A stretch of DNA of 64,000 nucleotides from Flavobacterium inviolabile (GTDB lineage Bacteria; Bacteroidota; Bacteroidia; Flavobacteriales; Flavobacteriaceae), in NCBI RefSeq assembly GCF_013389455.1, contig NZ_CP058278.1, positions 930,001 through 994,000 of the forward strand, given 5' to 3'. Position 1 is the stretch's first letter. Each line of letters begins with the position of its first letter. The notes beneath the pieces are model-generated. The model saw only the letters and a list, made by a program, of their open reading frames with translations, ran no database searches and was not told where the DNA came from. Both the position numbers and the translations under genes were made by a program. Shown here one piece after another: positions 35,026-42,531 of this stretch.

Positions 35026-35402
35026 AGGTTATGTTGTTAAGTTGGTTGTAGTAAATTTAGTAAAAAATAATTAGGAAGCTGTGCAACTGTTTAATTTTGA
35101 GTGTTGTAATTAGAATGCTATGGTCGGTAATTGTTGGCTGTTCATCGGATTTCAGGAGCTTTATCGGTATATCAACGGGGTTACTTTTTTAGGTTATTGC
35201 AAAAAAAATAAACAAATGGTTATGGGGTAAAGCTAAAGTGTTTTTTAAAACAAAAAGTTGTATAGTGTTGTTTTTTAATGTTTTATGCTTGTTTTTTAAA
35301 AGTGTTTTATTTATGTTTACAGAATAGATGCCCTCCAAGTAATAATTTTAAAGCAGGTTTGTAGCATTACAATTTGCTTTATTGAACTTTAGAATATACG
35401 CC
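35026..35402. other. Intergenic region before the toxin gene
   Basis: 377 nt without a gene. Strongly AT-rich. It holds three copies of GTTTTTTAA (35240, 35270, 35291; spacings 30 and 21 nt) and oligo-T tracts, but no clear TTTG/TAnnTTTG pair for the rightward toxin gene and no terminator for either side. Phased T tracts can bend DNA; a binding site for a nucleoid protein is a guess. I see no remnant of a mobile element. Confidence 0.5.
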
Positions 35403-37082
35403 ATGCTACAGAAAATGAAAGAATTAGGAGTACTCTTCTCCTTGTGTTTTGTATGTGTCTTTTCCGGATGTGAAAAAGATACTTTTGAGGAAACCTTTGA
35501 AAAGAAAGGAAATCCGCTTACGATTAAAAAGCTACCTTTTGAATCGTTGAAAAACAATCCCGCCCTATTACATAAACTGGAGCAGCTCAATGCAAAAAAA
35601 GCAGCTTTTTTGGGAAAAACGGTAACCGACCCGGTCCATAATTTTTCCTTTGACACCGAAGACGTAACGTATATTGAAAATGGAAGCCAGCATTCGTATA
35701 CTTTCCCGATTGTAAGAACGGTACCCGGTTTATATGTGGAAAATCTGGTGTTAAACAGGGAAGAAGACGGTGTTTACCATGCTTATATTACAACATATAA
35801 ACTAAGCCGGGAGCAGGTATTGCGGCTGGAGACTGTTGGCAGCCTGAATGATAAAATGACAATCCGGGCCTTACCGGATTTTGATATGGCTGTTTTAGGG
35901 AAAGGTAAATTAAAACCCTGCCATACATTGATAACGGTTCCGGCGGCCTGGAACGAACAAGGGCAGGTTACCCATAGCGAGCTTATTGAATTAATCGATA
36001 AGGATTGTATCGACCAGCTCAATAGCGGCGGACAAACAAGTACCGGTGATGGGAATTCCGGTAATGGAGGCGCTTCAGATGGCGGTTGGGGCGGCTGGAT
36101 GGGAACCGGCTATGACACTGGTGTTTATGATCCGCCGGGAACTGATACCGGTAATGATACCGGAGCTGAAGGAAATGTTGGCCATGTAGGGGGAGGTGGT
36201 GCTGTTTATGGAGACGGTTCACCCGTTATTACCACTCCGGTAGTACCGATGACATTTACATCATTTATAAAAAATTTTAAACAGGGAGTGAGCCAGCTGG
36301 TTCCGGATCATCAATGGTGGAATACAACAAACGGGAAAAAGATAGTTCAATATTTACAGCATAATTTTAATAGCCAAACAGGATCCGTTGATTTTCAGGT
36401 GTCGGAGTTTGTGACTTGGGCTGTTGGGTATTTTAACCTGCATCCTGATGTAACTTGGGCACAGTTTGAGAATTGGTTTTTAATACCAAATGAAGGAAAG
36501 GATGGGGATTATGATAGTGAGTTTTGGGAAGATCCTAATCTTACTTTTCAACAGCAACAGTTGCCCTCATGGAATGACTTTAATTCTGCTTATTTAAGAA
36601 ATCAAGATGGTACATGTATGACGGGCGCTGATAATGTATATGGATATATTGGAGGTGAAGTATGGGAAACTAGATTACAATATCCAAATGATACGGAGAA
36701 TACTTGTGCCTTGAAAGTATCTAGAGCACTTAATTATTCAGGCATTATGATACCTCAACTTCTTAAACCAAATGGATTAAAACTAACTGTTAAAGGAGCT
36801 GACGGTAAATATTATTTTTTGAATGCTAAGGCATTATATTCTTGGATGAAGAAAACTTTTGGGACACCCAATTTACATTTAAATACGGTACAAGGAGGAG
36901 CCTATGGTCAGAATTTTTCACAACATTTGACTCCAAATAAAGGTATTTATATAATGTTGCCTATAAATCCAAGTTTATTTGGAGCATCGGGACATTGTGA
37001 TATATTTGATGGAATTAATTGTGGAAATAGTTGCTATTTTGGAAACAATGTACAAGAAATCAATTTATGGATATTAAACTAA
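35403..37082 (+). CDS. Predicted polymorphic toxin: lipoprotein with Tae4-like amidase C-terminus
   Basis: 559 residues. Signal peptide II with lipobox VFSGC (cysteine 23), followed by EKDTFEE, an acidic stretch like surface-export signals. Residues about 30-200 are an unnamed domain (VTYIENGSQHSYTFPIV, VYHAYITTYKLSREQVLRLE). Residues about 205-280 are a Gly/Asp/Thr-rich linker. Then a 110-residue module (FIKNFKQGVSQLV, FVTWAVGYFNLHPDVTWAQFENWFLIP, FWEDPNLTFQQQQLPSW) and a C-terminal amidase domain of Tae4 type: NTCALKVSRALNYSG with the nucleophile Cys435, and ASGHCDIFDG with His531 and nearby Asp533/536. Tae4 enzymes cut the gamma-D-Glu-mDAP peptide bond of peptidoglycan. GC drops at about 36240, inside the gene. 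ATG at 35415 is an alternative start. Confidence 0.85.
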   Translation: MLQKMKELGVLFSLCFVCVFSGCEKDTFEETFEKKGNPLTIKKLPFESLKNNPALLHKLEQLNAKKAAFLGKTVTDPVHNFSFDTEDVTYIENGSQHSYTFPIVRTVPGLYVENLVLNREEDGVYHAYITTYKLSREQVLRLETVGSLNDKMTIRALPDFDMAVLGKGKLKPCHTLITVPAAWNEQGQVTHSELIELIDKDCIDQLNSGGQTSTGDGNSGNGGASDGGWGGWMGTGYDTGVYDPPGTDTGNDTGAEGNVGHVGGGGAVYGDGSPVITTPVVPMTFTSFIKNFKQGVSQLVPDHQWWNTTNGKKIVQYLQHNFNSQTGSVDFQVSEFVTWAVGYFNLHPDVTWAQFENWFLIPNEGKDGDYDSEFWEDPNLTFQQQQLPSWNDFNSAYLRNQDGTCMTGADNVYGYIGGEVWETRLQYPNDTENTCALKVSRALNYSGIMIPQLLKPNGLKLTVKGADGKYYFLNAKALYSWMKKTFGTPNLHLNTVQGGAYGQNFSQHLTPNKGIYIMLPINPSLFGASGHCDIFDGINCGNSCYFGNNVQEINLWILN

Positions 37083-37099
37083 GAATAAGATGAAAAAAA
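37072..37099. repeat. 28-bp direct repeat, copy 1 (toxin stop / immunity start)
   Basis: Exact 28-bp sequence spanning the toxin stop codon and the immunity gene start, beginning TATTAAACTAAGAATAAG and ending ATGAAAAAAA. Its twin is at 37651-37678, spanning the start of the next gene. The distance between copies is 579 nt. Confidence 0.9.
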
Positions 37100-37497
37100 C
37101 CGGAATATTTTTCCTGATTATATTAATGTTTTATGGGTGTTCTACTTTAAAACAGCATGAAAAGAAAGAGTATAAGGAACGTTTTAAAACGGAATTTCTT
37201 TGCCAATGTTTAAAATATGGTTTTAATGAATCAAAAGAAATAAAGAAATTATTAAAAGAGGATAAAAGTCTGGTTTTTGACGAACCATTTGATAAAAAAC
37301 ACGGGGCTATTGAAGAATTGGCAAAGTTAACATATCAAAAGATTCGTAAGGATTCTATAAATACAATAGGAAAAGTTGCGGAAGGAGCAGAAGGGAAAAA
37401 AGTTTTTCAACAATGTTTGAAGGTTTACAATAGTAAAAAAATAGATTCATTGGCGATTCTTTATTATAAAAAAAGGAATGATCAGCGTGATGAATAA
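37090..37497 (+). CDS. Tai4-like immunity lipoprotein (candidate)
   Basis: 135 residues, AT-rich (visibly under 30% GC). Signal peptide with lipobox MFYGC (cysteine 17), so held in the membrane facing the periplasm. The mature part is all-helical: FKTEFLCQCLKYGFNES ... ELAKLTYQKIRKDS ... KKVFQQCLKVYNSKKIDSLAILYYKK. The spaced cysteines, the CL...YNSKKLDSL-type ending and size fit the Tai4 family, which blocks Tae4 amidases. It lies 7 nt after the toxin stop codon. Family assignment is by eye; the linkage strengthens it. Confidence 0.72.
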   Translation: MKKTGIFFLIILMFYGCSTLKQHEKKEYKERFKTEFLCQCLKYGFNESKEIKKLLKEDKSLVFDEPFDKKHGAIEELAKLTYQKIRKDSINTIGKVAEGAEGKKVFQQCLKVYNSKKIDSLAILYYKKRNDQRDE

Positions 37498-37668
37498 CGG
37501 CTTTGTAATTGTTAAACACATTGAGTTAGTTACAGTATTAGTTTTTAATAATATTGAAACCAAAGCAATACCATGAGAAAAAAGTCTTTCTTTTGATTTG
37601 AAACGACAATTGCTGATAAGGAATATTGACTTTGGTTATAAAGGAAAGAGTATTAAACTAAGAATAAG
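37498..37668 (+). pseudogene. AT-rich spacer with a possible remnant of a displaced toxin C-terminus
   Basis: 171 nt between the immunity gene and the orphan gene. In the frame ending at the TAA within the second 28-bp repeat, the last 14 codons read GILTLVIKERVLN before the stop, as the toxin ends ...INLWILN. Because the repeat itself supplies the last residues, only part of this is independent evidence. No start codon, no other conserved coding, no obvious promoter. Low confidence. Confidence 0.3.
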
Positions 37669-37678
37669 ATGAAAAAAA
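37651..37678. repeat. 28-bp direct repeat, copy 2 (start of orphan gene)
   Basis: Exact copy of the 28-bp sequence at 37072-37099, here covering the start codon of the orphan secreted-protein gene at 37669 and the first codons MKK. Confidence 0.9.
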
Positions 37679-38277
37679 TATTGTGTTTTATATTTCTGCT
37701 AACGAGCTTGAGTACTTTTAAGATGACAGCCCAGATTATTGACAAGGATACCATTTTTTTACTAAATGAAAAATCACAAAAAGTATATATTGAACCCAAT
37801 AAGAATTCAGAACACTATACTTTTTTTAAAACCTTTGAATCTGAAATAAAGACAAATAAAAAGAGTAGTAAAAACGAAAAATGGATTCCGATTTATAGTT
37901 ATAATGGAGCATACTATCTCTATGTTCCCTGTGATTCCGGTTATAATAGAAAAATAGAATTGACAGAAAAAAAACTTACGGTTGAAGATTTTGAAAGTTC
38001 CGTTTATGAAATTAGAAAAATTAATAGTGCTTCAAAAGAGGTCTTCACCTTTTTATATGAAGACTATGGAGGGAACAAGGCATCTTTAGAATATACTATT
38101 TTTGACAAGCAAAAAGGGATAGCAATATTTAAGTTTGAAAACAGGTATAGTCTTATGATAAATGAAAAAAATCTTAAGGATTTTCCAATTATTGTTAACG
38201 AATGTAAGTTTGAAAAAGTGAAAGAATTTACGTTCGACGAACCGGATTATAAACAGCTTCTTAAACAAATAAAATAG
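37669..38277 (+). CDS. Orphan AT-rich secreted protein, possible former immunity protein
   Basis: 202 residues. Signal peptide MKKILCFIFLLTSLSTFKMTAQ without lipobox. The mature part is Lys/Glu/aromatic-rich and beta-strand-like (WIPIYSYNGAYYLYVPCDSGYNRKIEL, VFTFLYEDYGGNKASLEYTIFD). No family recognised. AT content is very high, as in the immunity gene before it. Its start is a duplicate of the immunity gene start, suggesting that it occupies the same position as a Tai-like gene once did; that is an inference. Confidence 0.65.
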   Translation: MKKILCFIFLLTSLSTFKMTAQIIDKDTIFLLNEKSQKVYIEPNKNSEHYTFFKTFESEIKTNKKSSKNEKWIPIYSYNGAYYLYVPCDSGYNRKIELTEKKLTVEDFESSVYEIRKINSASKEVFTFLYEDYGGNKASLEYTIFDKQKGIAIFKFENRYSLMINEKNLKDFPIIVNECKFEKVKEFTFDEPDYKQLLKQIK

Positions 38278-38288
38278 CTTAAAAAAAC

Positions 38289-38312
38289 AAAGCCCCTCAA
38301 TTGAGGGGCTTT
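38289..38312. terminator. Bidirectional terminator
   Basis: A palindrome AAAGCCCCTCAA/TTGAGGGGCTTT, with A-run before and TTTTG after, between the orphan gene and the leftward DUF4139 gene. Confidence 0.85.
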
Positions 38313-38315
38313 TGA

Positions 38316-39932
38316 TTAAAGATTGCTCATTACTTTATCTTTCGGATATTTTACCACATAACTGATGCGGATTTTTTTGGTCTCATTCGGTTTTAAATTG
38401 AGCTCCCATGTTAGCAAACCACTTTCGGTATTAACTTTAGCACCGTCTTTTTGTTTGAGTTCAATCTCAATTTCCTTATCGGTACTTAACGGATACTGGT
38501 CTTCCAGTTTCATGACAATCGCTTCTTTTTTATTGTTGCGGATCGTAATGTCGTACGTAAATGTCTGCTCTTTTTTAGAAGACAGGAATTTGGTGCCGGA
38601 TTTATCGGTTATTTTTTCTCTGGTAATAGACACTTTTTTATCACGTCCCATACTCAGGTTTAACGTGTCGGCCGTTTGTCCCGGGTTGATAATGGTTTTG
38701 CCCACATACATGCCTTCAAAAATAATATTTGCTTCTCCTTTTAACAGGTTGTATTTGCCATAATCGGTAATCTCTGCCAGCAGGAATGATTCTTTGTCAA
38801 ATTTCGGTGCTGCATAATATTTGTAAGTAGCCGGCAATTGGATCTCTTTTAAAGCCACGCTGTGTACTTTGCCGTTCGATAAAATATCATACGGAATATC
38901 AATATCAAAAGAAATATTCAGCTGGTTCTCGTTGATCAAGGTGTAATCGGAAACAGAGCTGGCTACTGCAATCCCGGAAACTTTACCTCTTAGACTGGGA
39001 GCACTGGTTACCACAACTTCCTGTAATTCCTTACGGGCATAGTCAGCATTGTTGTATAGCGGTTGCTGGTACGCTAAAAACCACGGTCTGATTGTTGGCG
39101 CCTGATTGTTCTGGTTTGGCATACCGCTGGAAAGCGTTAATTTTACTTTTTTCCAGTCTACTCCTGTATTTTGAACAATCTGTGCCTTGTACATCATGTT
39201 TATAGGCGAGGTTACATTATCGGCTCTCAGGTCATAAAAAGGAACCCAGCGTGCATTATTGGTAAGATAGGAAATTTCAAGCGGAATGTTTCCTGCTGTC
39301 TGATTCATGACCTGTAAAACCAGTTTCCCGCTTGCATTTTTCTCTTCCTTATTGGTGTTAATTTCCAGCTTACTGTTGAGTTTCGTTAGCAGCGCATTGA
39401 GGTTTTTCTCTTTTTCGGTAATCGCATTTACAGAATTGCTGATCTCTGTTCGCTTTGATTTGTAATACTCTACCATTTTCATTAATTCAGACACGTTTAA
39501 CCCGGAATTCTGTCCGTAAATCTGCTGGTTTTTATCCAGCATCTCAATGGTCTTGATTTCTGAAATTTTAATGTTGGCAAGCCTCTCCAGATCTTTCTGA
39601 ACCAGTTTGATACTGTCTCTTACTTTTTTGATAGCTGGTGAACTTTCGTCCAGATCGTATTCGGAGATATAATCATTGGTAAATTGCGTAGACAAAACGG
39701 TTACGGTTGAAGGAGCGCCTATCTGTACGGAATTTTCATTCAGGTAATTGGCGATGTTTTTAATGACAATCTCATGGGTTCCGGCAGGAATATTCACGGT
39801 CGCCGATTGTGCAATTTCGGCTGCGTTAAAATATACTGTTACGTCTTTTACTTTGGCGGTGGTAAATACCGGTTTTTGCGCCAGCGCAATACCGGGAATG
39901 GCAAATAATAAGGTGATGATGAACTTTTTCAT
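38316..39932 (-). CDS. Exported DUF4139 (MuiA-like) protein with TonB-box-like insert
   Basis: 538 residues from ATG at 39932 (ATG at 39938 is two codons upstream and also possible). Signal peptide MKKFIITLLFAIPGIALAQ; N-terminal DUF4140 part (VKDVTVYFNAAEIAQSATVNIPAGTHEIVI), a coiled coil (about 75-190), then the DUF4139 beta domain (NQTAGNIPLEISYLTNNARWVPFYDLRA). At about residues 298-322 is an insert with ELQEVVVTSAPSLRGKVSGI, like the TonB box/plug of SusC-type proteins. Family function is unknown (mucoidy inhibitor A-like). Last gene of the three-gene transcript with VWA and toroid-like genes, ending at the terminator. Confidence 0.85.
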   Translation of the reverse strand: MKKFIITLLFAIPGIALAQKPVFTTAKVKDVTVYFNAAEIAQSATVNIPAGTHEIVIKNIANYLNENSVQIGAPSTVTVLSTQFTNDYISEYDLDESSPAIKKVRDSIKLVQKDLERLANIKISEIKTIEMLDKNQQIYGQNSGLNVSELMKMVEYYKSKRTEISNSVNAITEKEKNLNALLTKLNSKLEINTNKEEKNASGKLVLQVMNQTAGNIPLEISYLTNNARWVPFYDLRADNVTSPINMMYKAQIVQNTGVDWKKVKLTLSSGMPNQNNQAPTIRPWFLAYQQPLYNNADYARKELQEVVVTSAPSLRGKVSGIAVASSVSDYTLINENQLNISFDIDIPYDILSNGKVHSVALKEIQLPATYKYYAAPKFDKESFLLAEITDYGKYNLLKGEANIIFEGMYVGKTIINPGQTADTLNLSMGRDKKVSITREKITDKSGTKFLSSKKEQTFTYDITIRNNKKEAIVMKLEDQYPLSTDKEIEIELKQKDGAKVNTESGLLTWELNLKPNETKKIRISYVVKYPKDKVMSNL

Positions 39933-39971
39933 TGTCAATGTTTTTATGATGATAAATATAGGATTTTACTT

Positions 39972-41117
39972 TTATTTCTCGACAGTATATCCTTTTGCTT
40001 TGGCATAGGCCGTAATGGAACTATTAATGGCATTTCCCAGATCGTCCTGCGATTTTGTTTTTTTATTTTCGGTATCAATATACTCCTGGCGTTTTTTAGC
40101 AAGCTGTGCGATTTCCTGCTGAATGCTCTCGCGTTCCTTTGTTTTTGCCTCAATAAGGGTTTTTAGCTCTGCCTTGCTTTTGTTTTGCAATTCTTTGGGC
40201 AGTTCTTCTTTCCTGATTTTGGCGATGGCATCTTTGTCTTCTTTTACCTTGTCAACCAGATCCCAGCTTTCGTTTTTATAAATGGCTTTCGATTTGCTAA
40301 CGGCACGTTCGGCATAGTTGGCAGCCGATACGCTTTCGGCATTTTTATCCTGTACTTCCTGATTCATCTTTTTTGCCCGTCCGCTGGCACCATAACCAAT
40401 ATAAGTAGCATTGATACGACTGCTGCAATCGGCTATTTTGGCATCATAAGGAGTCAGAATGTACTGCACTGCCAGGTTGGAGTTGATATTGAAATATTTC
40501 CCTTTTCCTGTTTCGGCACCGTTTTTCCATAAGGAGCTGATACCTTCGTCATAATCACCACAGAAAATAGTGTTCACATAAATGTCCTTTTTCAACGCAT
40601 CACTAATGGCTTCCTTATAAGAAATACTGCCCTGATCAAAAGCCTCATTTCCGGCAATATAAATAAGCTTCATGCTGTTGGTGTCGGTCTTCCATTGCAA
40701 TTGTCTGGTCGCGTCCTGAATAACGGCGCCGCAATATTCAGCACCGCCGTTTGTACGTAAGGAAAACAGCTTTTCCGAAATCAGGTCCAGATCTGTCGAG
40801 AGCGGTGTCACCTGGCGGATATAATTAGCGGTCTGGGACAACCCGTTGTTGCCGTATTCGTACAGCGCAATTTCAATATCGGGTGTTTTGCCATTGTATT
40901 TTAAAGTAGTCAGTGTGTTAACGATATTCCAGAGGCGGGATTTAGCTTGGTCGATCAAGCCATCCATGCTATTGGAAGTATCCAGCAAAAGTGCTACCTG
41001 AATTTTGGTGTTTTCTGCTTTATGAATTGCCGCCGTTTGCGGATTAACGGTCGTTGCGGTATGGGCAAACGAAAAAACGGTTGCCAGAAGTGCTGCGGTT
41101 AGGAATGTTGCTTTCAT
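39972..41117 (-). CDS. Exported von Willebrand factor A-domain protein
   Basis: 381 residues. Signal peptide MKATFLTAALLATVFSFAHT. VWA domain at about 37-230 with a complete MIDAS: Asp46-x-Ser48-x-Ser50 in LLLDTSNSMDG, Thr in SLRTNGGAEYCG, and IYIAGNEAFDQG with an Asp. A C-terminal Lys/Glu-rich coiled coil (about 235-360) follows. MIDAS domains bind divalent metals and partner proteins; this one is secreted or periplasmic. It starts 4 nt after the toroid-like gene ends and is followed after 33-39 nt by the DUF4139 gene. Confidence 0.9.
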   Translation of the reverse strand: MKATFLTAALLATVFSFAHTATTVNPQTAAIHKAENTKIQVALLLDTSNSMDGLIDQAKSRLWNIVNTLTTLKYNGKTPDIEIALYEYGNNGLSQTANYIRQVTPLSTDLDLISEKLFSLRTNGGAEYCGAVIQDATRQLQWKTDTNSMKLIYIAGNEAFDQGSISYKEAISDALKKDIYVNTIFCGDYDEGISSLWKNGAETGKGKYFNINSNLAVQYILTPYDAKIADCSSRINATYIGYGASGRAKKMNQEVQDKNAESVSAANYAERAVSKSKAIYKNESWDLVDKVKEDKDAIAKIRKEELPKELQNKSKAELKTLIEAKTKERESIQQEIAQLAKKRQEYIDTENKKTKSQDDLGNAINSSITAYAKAKGYTVEK

Positions 41118-41121
41118 GATA

Positions 41122-42426
41122 TTATTGCTGTAATAATTTAATATCGTTTTCTATTGTCAGGATCAAAAGACAGGTTGCAGTACAGAAAACCGGACTGGTA
41201 ATGCAGTGGTGCCCGTTCCAGCTTCCGTTTTGGTTTTGGATTTTTAGAATTTTCCCGCCCACATTATCATACCAGTTTTTCCAGTCGCTGTCTTTTTTAA
41301 CCAGCATGGATTCCCCGGTTTGTAAAAAGCTCATGAATTCTTCGCCGCCATTGTTGCCAAAACCGTTCATTACCTGGTTGTCCATTGCCTGTACTTTTGC
41401 AGCTTTATAAACCTTAGCTGCTGCGGCATAAGAAAGTGCTTTATCCTTATTAACCCCTATTTTTTCAAGATTCTGGGTGTTCAGTTCCGCCTTTTTGCTG
41501 ATTTTACCTTCGGCTTTGGCCTTTTCAAATAATTCTTCGGCTTCTTTGGCTTCCGAAGCACTGCCTCTCACCGAACTACTCACGGCATATAGCACGATTC
41601 CGGCACCGTCTTCTGTTTTAGCGGTATTGTTTTCGGCATCATAATTACCTTTCTGGTAATTCCGGGCAGCAGTCATTTTATCCGGGTCTACTTTTATATT
41701 CTTGTTTTTGGAAGCCTGCTCCAAAGCAGCATTGGCAAAAGAAGACTGTAAAACACCTGCCCAGCCGGCACCGGAAACTTTTCCGTTTGCATCATATGAT
41801 TTCTCTATTTTGCCAACACAAATCTGGATGGCATTTTCTACCCGTTTGGTCAGCGCTTTATCGGATACTGTAGGAACCAGCTGGTTCAGGAACTGTAAGG
41901 TTAAAACGGCATCAATGTTTGCTCCTAATTTTTGCTGGATCTGAGTGCCGCGAACCGGAGTTATGAATTCTTTATTTTTATTTTCTTCAACCTGATGCAG
42001 TAAATAATTCAAAGCCGCCGTTAGCTGTTGTTTGTACCTTCCTTTCTCAATACTAAAACCCATCCGGTACAGACTCATCGCAGCCATAGCTGTTGTTGCC
42101 GGGTCGGAACTAACGGCATGCGGATTCATTTCGCCCTGGTTGCTGTGGGAACCGGCGCCCCAGCCGCCGTCTTTGTTTTGTGCTTCCGCTAGCCATTTTT
42201 CCCCTTTGTCAAGACTGGCTTTTAGTCCGGAAGCATTTTTGTAAACCGAATACCGGTCTACCGGCTGTTCTCCCATAACCGACATGAAAACGCAGGGTTT
42301 TTCCGGTGTTGCGGTTTTGATGATCGGTGTAATCAATCCCGTATCGGGAGTGTTTTCAACTTTTAAGGCAACTCCCGTTAGCAGAACAGAAGCGGTCAAT
42401 GCTATTACAATGTTTTCAGCTTTCAT
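41122..42426 (-). CDS. Exported alpha/alpha-toroid (squalene cyclase/TED-like) repeat protein
   Basis: 434 residues. An N-terminal hydrophobic segment (MKAENIVIALTASVLLTGVAL) serves as signal or anchor. Repeats of the prenyltransferase/squalene-oxidase type are seen: LDKGEKWLAEAQNKDGGWGAGSH, DPATTAMAAMSLYRMGF and, at the end, KILKIQNQNGSWNGHHCITSPVFCTATCLLILTIE (with ITSPVFCTATC like the substrate-cavity helix). Thus a toroid, not necessarily an enzyme: the DxDD motif of cyclases is not visible. First gene of a three-gene transcript with VWA and DUF4139, headed by the repeat operator at 42491-42518. Confidence 0.8.
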   Translation of the reverse strand: MKAENIVIALTASVLLTGVALKVENTPDTGLITPIIKTATPEKPCVFMSVMGEQPVDRYSVYKNASGLKASLDKGEKWLAEAQNKDGGWGAGSHSNQGEMNPHAVSSDPATTAMAAMSLYRMGFSIEKGRYKQQLTAALNYLLHQVEENKNKEFITPVRGTQIQQKLGANIDAVLTLQFLNQLVPTVSDKALTKRVENAIQICVGKIEKSYDANGKVSGAGWAGVLQSSFANAALEQASKNKNIKVDPDKMTAARNYQKGNYDAENNTAKTEDGAGIVLYAVSSSVRGSASEAKEAEELFEKAKAEGKISKKAELNTQNLEKIGVNKDKALSYAAAAKVYKAAKVQAMDNQVMNGFGNNGGEEFMSFLQTGESMLVKKDSDWKNWYDNVGGKILKIQNQNGSWNGHHCITSPVFCTATCLLILTIENDIKLLQQ

Positions 42427-42451
42427 GTTTTTTGATTTTAAGATTACAGTT

Positions 42452-42459
42452 CAAAAGTA
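42452..42459 (-). promoter_or_regulatory. -7 box (TACTTTTG) of the toroid-VWA-DUF4139 transcript
   Basis: TACTTTTG on the minus strand matches TAnnTTTG and lies 25 nt before the ATG at 42426. No TTTG/TTG at the -33 place. 31 nt upstream begins the direct-repeat operator, the same distance as at the SIMPL promoter. Confidence 0.7.
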
Positions 42460-42490
42460 TCAAGAGTAATCATGCGTTTTTTTCAGAATG

Positions 42491-42518
42491 GGTGAAACGG
42501 TATTTTAACTTGGTGAAA
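42491..42518 (-). promoter_or_regulatory. LytTR-type direct repeat operator A
   Basis: On the minus strand TTTCACC-N14-TTTCACC, i.e. two direct repeats with a 21-bp period (two helical turns). It is matched in sequence and position by operator B at 43561-43588. Position is about -46 to -73 relative to the inferred start, as for activator sites. The binding protein is inferred to be the LytTR regulator coded at 45465-46220. Confidence 0.72.
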
Positions 42519-42531
42519 GGCCCGTTTGGGA

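Noticed and set aside
35403..38277. A complete type VI secretion locus
   Set aside because: Only effector- and immunity-like genes are present; no Hcp, VgrG, sheath or membrane complex genes are in the window.
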